Below are positions 6,358-8,243 of a stretch of 8,243 nt of DNA, in pieces. Below the pieces are notes generated by a model. It was not told the DNA's origin, made no database searches, and saw only the letters and a list, made by a program, of their open reading frames with translations. Origin of the DNA: Clostridia bacterium (GTDB taxonomy: Bacteria > Bacillota > Clostridia > Oscillospirales > CAG-272); NCBI GenBank assembly GCA_024404435.1, contig JAKSPW010000047.1:1-8243 (forward strand), read 5' to 3'. Every line of letters starts with the position of its first letter. Position 1 is the stretch's first letter. The translations under genes and the position numbers were made by a program.

Positions 6358-7392
6358 TTAACCAAGCTTGACGCCCTTGATATCAATCTTGTAGCCCGTA
6401 AGCTTTGCGGCGAGGCGGACGTTCTGTCCTTCCTTGCCGATCGCGAGTGAGAGCTGGTCGCCGTCGACGATGACCTTCGCGCTTCTCTCGCCGTCGAACT
6501 CGACTTCTCTGACCGTTGCGGGAGAGAGGGAAGCCGCGATGTACTTCTCGGCGTACTCGGAATACTCGATGACGTCGATCTTCTCGCCGTGGAGCTCGTC
6601 GACGATGTCGCCGATTCTCATGCCGCGGTTACCGATGCAGGCGCCGACTGCGTCGACGTTCTCGTCTCTCGACTCGACTGCGATCTTCGTTCTGGAACCG
6701 GGCTCGCGCGCGATGCCTCTGACGATCACGATGCCGTCGGCGATCTCGGGAATCTCGGCTTCAAACATGCGCTTGACCATTGCGGGATGCGTTCTCGAGA
6801 TGGTGACGAGCGGACCTTTTTCTCCGGTCTTGCTGACCTCGGTCACGAAGACCTTGATCCTGTCGCCGACGCGGAGGTCTTCGCCCGGGATCTGTTCGTC
6901 CTTCGGGAGCAGAGCGTTGCTCGTGCCCGTGTCGACGACGACGTCACCGTTCGAGTCGTCGCGCTTGACGACGACGGCGGAGATGATCTCCTCGCGCTTC
7001 TTTTCGTAGTCGCGGATGATGTTGCTCTTCTCGGCTTCTCTGATGCCCTGCACGATGACCTGCTTTGCGGTCTGCGCGCTGATGCGGCCGAAGTTCTTCG
7101 TCTTCATTTCGTCTTCGACGACGGTGCCGAGCGTGTAGCGGCGGGAGAGCTTCTGCGCTTCCTCGAGCGAGATCTCGCTCTTGGGATCGAGCACTTCGTC
7201 AACTACCGTGCGGACACGGAAGAGCTTGAGAGTCTTCTTTTCGCGGTTGATGGCAACTCTGACCGATGCGGAGCCCTCTTCCTTCTTGTAAGCGGAGATG
7301 AGAGCCGCCTCGACTTTTTCGAGCATGTAGTCGACCGGGATGCCCTTGGTCTTTTCGAGAAGATCAAGAGCCTCAAAAAGTTCTGAATTCAT
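6358..7392 (-). CDS. nusA: Transcription termination/antitermination factor NusA
   Basis: A 344-residue RNA-polymerase-associated protein that enhances pausing and hairpin-dependent termination and takes part in antitermination of rRNA operons. Domains: the N-terminal RNAP-binding domain (about 1-130), an S1 domain (about 133-200, starting near EEIISAVVVKRDDSNGDVVV), KH1 with GNRG (254-257) in GACIGNRGMRIGDIVDEL, and KH2 with GKEG (319-322) in SLAIGKEGQNVRLAAKLTG. It ends directly after KH2 and so lacks the two acidic repeats of E. coli NusA, as is normal in Firmicutes. AGGAG (7405-7401) lies 8 nt before the ATG. It follows rimP by 50 nt and precedes ylxR by 3 nt. Autoregulation through the operon leader is plausible (see the hairpin at 7961-7986). 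Confidence 0.98.
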   Translation of the reverse strand: MNSELFEALDLLEKTKGIPVDYMLEKVEAALISAYKKEEGSASVRVAINREKKTLKLFRVRTVVDEVLDPKSEISLEEAQKLSRRYTLGTVVEDEMKTKNFGRISAQTAKQVIVQGIREAEKSNIIRDYEKKREEIISAVVVKRDDSNGDVVVDTGTSNALLPKDEQIPGEDLRVGDRIKVFVTEVSKTGEKGPLVTISRTHPAMVKRMFEAEIPEIADGIVIVRGIAREPGSRTKIAVESRDENVDAVGACIGNRGMRIGDIVDELHGEKIDVIEYSEYAEKYIAASLSPATVREVEFDGERSAKVIVDGDQLSLAIGKEGQNVRLAAKLTGYKIDIKGVKLG

Positions 7393-7442
7393 TTTTTCTT
7401 CTCCTGATGGGACGCTGCCCTTAATTTATATGAATTTTTTGC

Positions 7443-7931
7443 TTACTTTTTCATGTCCTCGGACCAGTCGTAGACCGTGGAGGCTTTTGCGACGTTGGCG
7501 CGGGGAACTCTGACCTCTCCGTCGGGCGTCGTGACCGTGACGGAATCTGCGTCGCGTCCCACGAGGATGCCGCGGACGCTTGTTGCGCCGTTCTCGGCGC
7601 GGAAGAGCTTGAGCTCGACCTCAACGCCCGCCATCAGAGCGTAGTGCTCGTCGGTGACGAGGACGCGCTCGACTCCGGGAGAGGAGACCTCGAGGTAATA
7701 GGAGTCCTCGATGGGATCGGCTTCGTCGAGGATCGGGTCGATCGCTCTGGTCATTCTTTCGCAGTCGTCGATCGAGATGCCCTCGTCCGAGTCGATGGTG
7801 ACGCGGAGGTACATGTCTGCGCCTTCTCTGACGTATTCGACGTTCCAGAGCTTGTAGCCGAGCTCGTCTGCGGTGGGCTCGATGAGCTCCCAGACGACGC
7901 CGGCGGTGTTTTTCTTTCCGTAAGGATTCAT
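7443..7931 (-). CDS. rimP: Ribosome maturation factor RimP
   Basis: A 162-residue factor needed for assembly of the 30S subunit. The N-terminal alpha/beta domain carries LRVTIDSDEGISIDDCE (42-58) and the family signature YYLEVSSPGVERVL (78-91); the C-terminal SH3-like beta-barrel domain covers about residues 98-156. The start at 7931 (MNPYGKK) is preferred to in-frame ATGs at 7961 and 7955 because AAGGAG (7942-7937) lies 5 nt upstream of it, and because the longer form would begin inside the leader hairpin. The length fits the family (about 150-160). It is the first gene of the operon, 50 nt before nusA. Confidence 0.96.
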   Translation of the reverse strand: MNPYGKKNTAGVVWELIEPTADELGYKLWNVEYVREGADMYLRVTIDSDEGISIDDCERMTRAIDPILDEADPIEDSYYLEVSSPGVERVLVTDEHYALMAGVEVELKLFRAENGATSVRGILVGRDADSVTVTTPDGEVRVPRANVAKASTVYDWSEDMKK

Positions 7932-7936
7932 GCTTT

Positions 7937-7945
7937 CTCCTTTTT
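7937..7945 (-). promoter_or_regulatory. Ribosome binding site fixing the rimP start
   Basis: AAAAAGGAG on the minus strand, 5 nt from the ATG at 7931. No comparable site precedes the upstream in-frame ATGs at 7961 and 7955. It is also 15 nt downstream of the leader hairpin, so it is probably accessible when the hairpin forms. Confidence 0.8.
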
Positions 7946-7960
7946 GCGTTTTCATAAACA

Positions 7961-7986
7961 AGAGAGTGGACGCACGCCCACTCTCT
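7961..7986 (-). promoter_or_regulatory. Leader hairpin of the rimP-nusA-infB operon, candidate attenuator
   Basis: On the minus strand AGAGAGTGG (7986-7978) pairs perfectly with CCACTCTCT (7969-7961). A G-U wobble (7977/7970) and a C-G pair (7976/7971) extend the stem to 11 bp with a GUGC tetraloop. The wobble becomes a C-A mismatch on the plus strand, so the hairpin is built for this transcript. It lies about 20 nt into the predicted leader. The sequence after it, TGTTTATG, following the TCTCT end of the stem, is a short interrupted U tract: too weak for a strong intrinsic terminator but like NusA-dependent terminators. Leader attenuation of the nusA operon by NusA has been reported in B. 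subtilis; the same role here is inferred. Confidence 0.65.
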
Positions 7987-8013
7987 AAACTAACGATCTT
8001 AACTTACTGTATT

Positions 8014-8042
8014 ATTGTACCACCGAAAAAACAAAAAAGCAA
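8014..8042 (-). promoter_or_regulatory. Extended -10 sigma-A promoter of the rimP-infB operon
   Basis: On the minus strand the -35 box is TTGCTT (8042-8037, four of six consensus bases) and the -10 box TACAAT (8019-8014, five of six), with a 17-bp spacer and a TG one base before the -10 box (TGGTACAAT). The spacer holds two runs of six T. An AT-rich tract at 8047-8062 just upstream of the -35 box could be an UP-like element. The expected start is near 8007, giving a leader of about 76 nt before the rimP ATG. Confidence 0.82.
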
Positions 8043-8099
8043 GGGCTTTTGAAATATTTTTTCGGCAAACGCCGCATTTCTTTGAAATTCTGACGGGTT

Positions 8100-8243
8100 T
8101 TGCCCCTCTTACCGCTCCGCCCGGCTCCGTAGCTCGCGGAGAATGCCGCGACATTCCCGCCGCAATCGGCGCAGTCTGTGCATCAAATGAGCCACTTCAG
8201 TCGGTAATCTCCTCTATCCACTGGCGGCTTTGCCGCCTATGCC
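8100..8243. repeat. Palindrome-rich intergenic element, probable dispersed repeat, cut by the window edge
   Basis: No plausible gene was found here. The GC-rich tract carries a chain of short hairpins: CTCCG/CGGAG (8125-8129, 8137-8141), GAATG/CATTC (8141-8145, 8152-8156), CGCCG/CGGCG (8158-8162, 8167-8171) and GGCGGC/GCCGCC (8223-8228, 8232-8237). Between the last two is a non-palindromic segment (8172-8222). The density of palindromes and the abrupt composition change from the AT-rich promoter region suggest an inserted repetitive element. I also have an unverified impression of similar sequence between genes in gut Clostridia. The stretch 8063-8099 holds only a 4-bp hairpin. Confidence 0.45.

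Noticed and set aside
6589..7386. A 265-codon open frame on the plus strand opposite nusA
   Set aside because: Shadow of nusA; D/V/L-rich composition typical of antisense frames in this genome.
7393..7442. Terminator or internal promoter between rimP and nusA
   Set aside because: The only stem is about three pairs (GGG/CCC) without a U tract, and the AT-rich part has no paired -35 box at a suitable distance.
7932..7961. N-terminal extension of rimP to 7961
   Set aside because: It would start at the base of the leader hairpin without a ribosome site; the 7931 start has a strong one.
8063..8074. Terminator hairpin CGGC-AAAC-GCCG upstream of the rimP promoter
   Set aside because: Only four pairs. 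On the minus strand it is followed by A residues, and on the plus strand only by CATTTCTTT, so termination is not supported.

Overview
The window reads as part of a chromosome from a Clostridia-type Firmicute, probably a GC-rich uncultured gut lineage. The grounds are the Bacillota-style order rimP-nusA-ylxR-ylxQ-infB, a NusA without C-terminal acidic repeats, strong AGGAG-type ribosome binding sites, and textbook sigma-A promoters (TTGACA / TATAAT-like boxes, 17-bp spacers). Genus cannot be set from this sequence alone. Nothing indicates phage, plasmid or defence content.

Layout. Positions 1-50 hold the 5' half of a serine tRNA (anticodon GCU) on the minus strand, cut by the window edge. It has a consensus promoter and a leader that is almost entirely one hairpin. 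Divergent from it, a second near-consensus promoter (166-194) drives a tight plus-strand operon of three genes: a HAD-family phosphatase with a TTG start (228-878), a methylthioadenosine/S-adenosylhomocysteine nucleosidase (892-1575), and a MalY/PatB-type PLP-dependent C-S lyase (1586-2785). The last two fit one theme, sulfur-amino-acid and SAM by-product recycling: the nucleosidase splits S-adenosylhomocysteine, methylthioadenosine and 5'-deoxyadenosine, and the lyase makes homocysteine from cystathionine or releases thiol/sulfide from cysteine-type substrates. The phosphatase substrate is unknown.

Positions 2786-2920 separate two convergent operons. This gap carries a 7-bp tandem repeat and two adjacent hairpins. 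One (2834-2865 plus a U tract to 2826) is clearly a minus-strand terminator. The other is an 18-bp perfect inverted repeat (2867-2904) that probably ends plus-strand transcription.

Positions 2921-7931 on the minus strand are the classic translation/transcription operon, transcribed rimP -> nusA -> ylxR (rnpM) -> ylxQ -> infB. It encodes a 30S maturation factor, the pausing/termination factor NusA, the RNase P modulator YlxR/RnpM, an L7Ae-like RNA-binding protein, and a long initiation factor IF2. Genes are spaced by 1 to 50 nt. It starts from an extended -10 promoter (8014-8042) and a leader of about 76 nt with an 11-bp hairpin and an interrupted U tract, which resembles a NusA-dependent attenuator. 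The operon ends after infB; rbfA, often next in Firmicutes, is absent.

Positions 8043-8243 have no convincing gene. The distal part (about 8100 to the edge) is a chain of short palindromes that looks like a dispersed intergenic repeat cut by the window end. The genes are conventional; the points most worth checking are the regulatory and intergenic elements.
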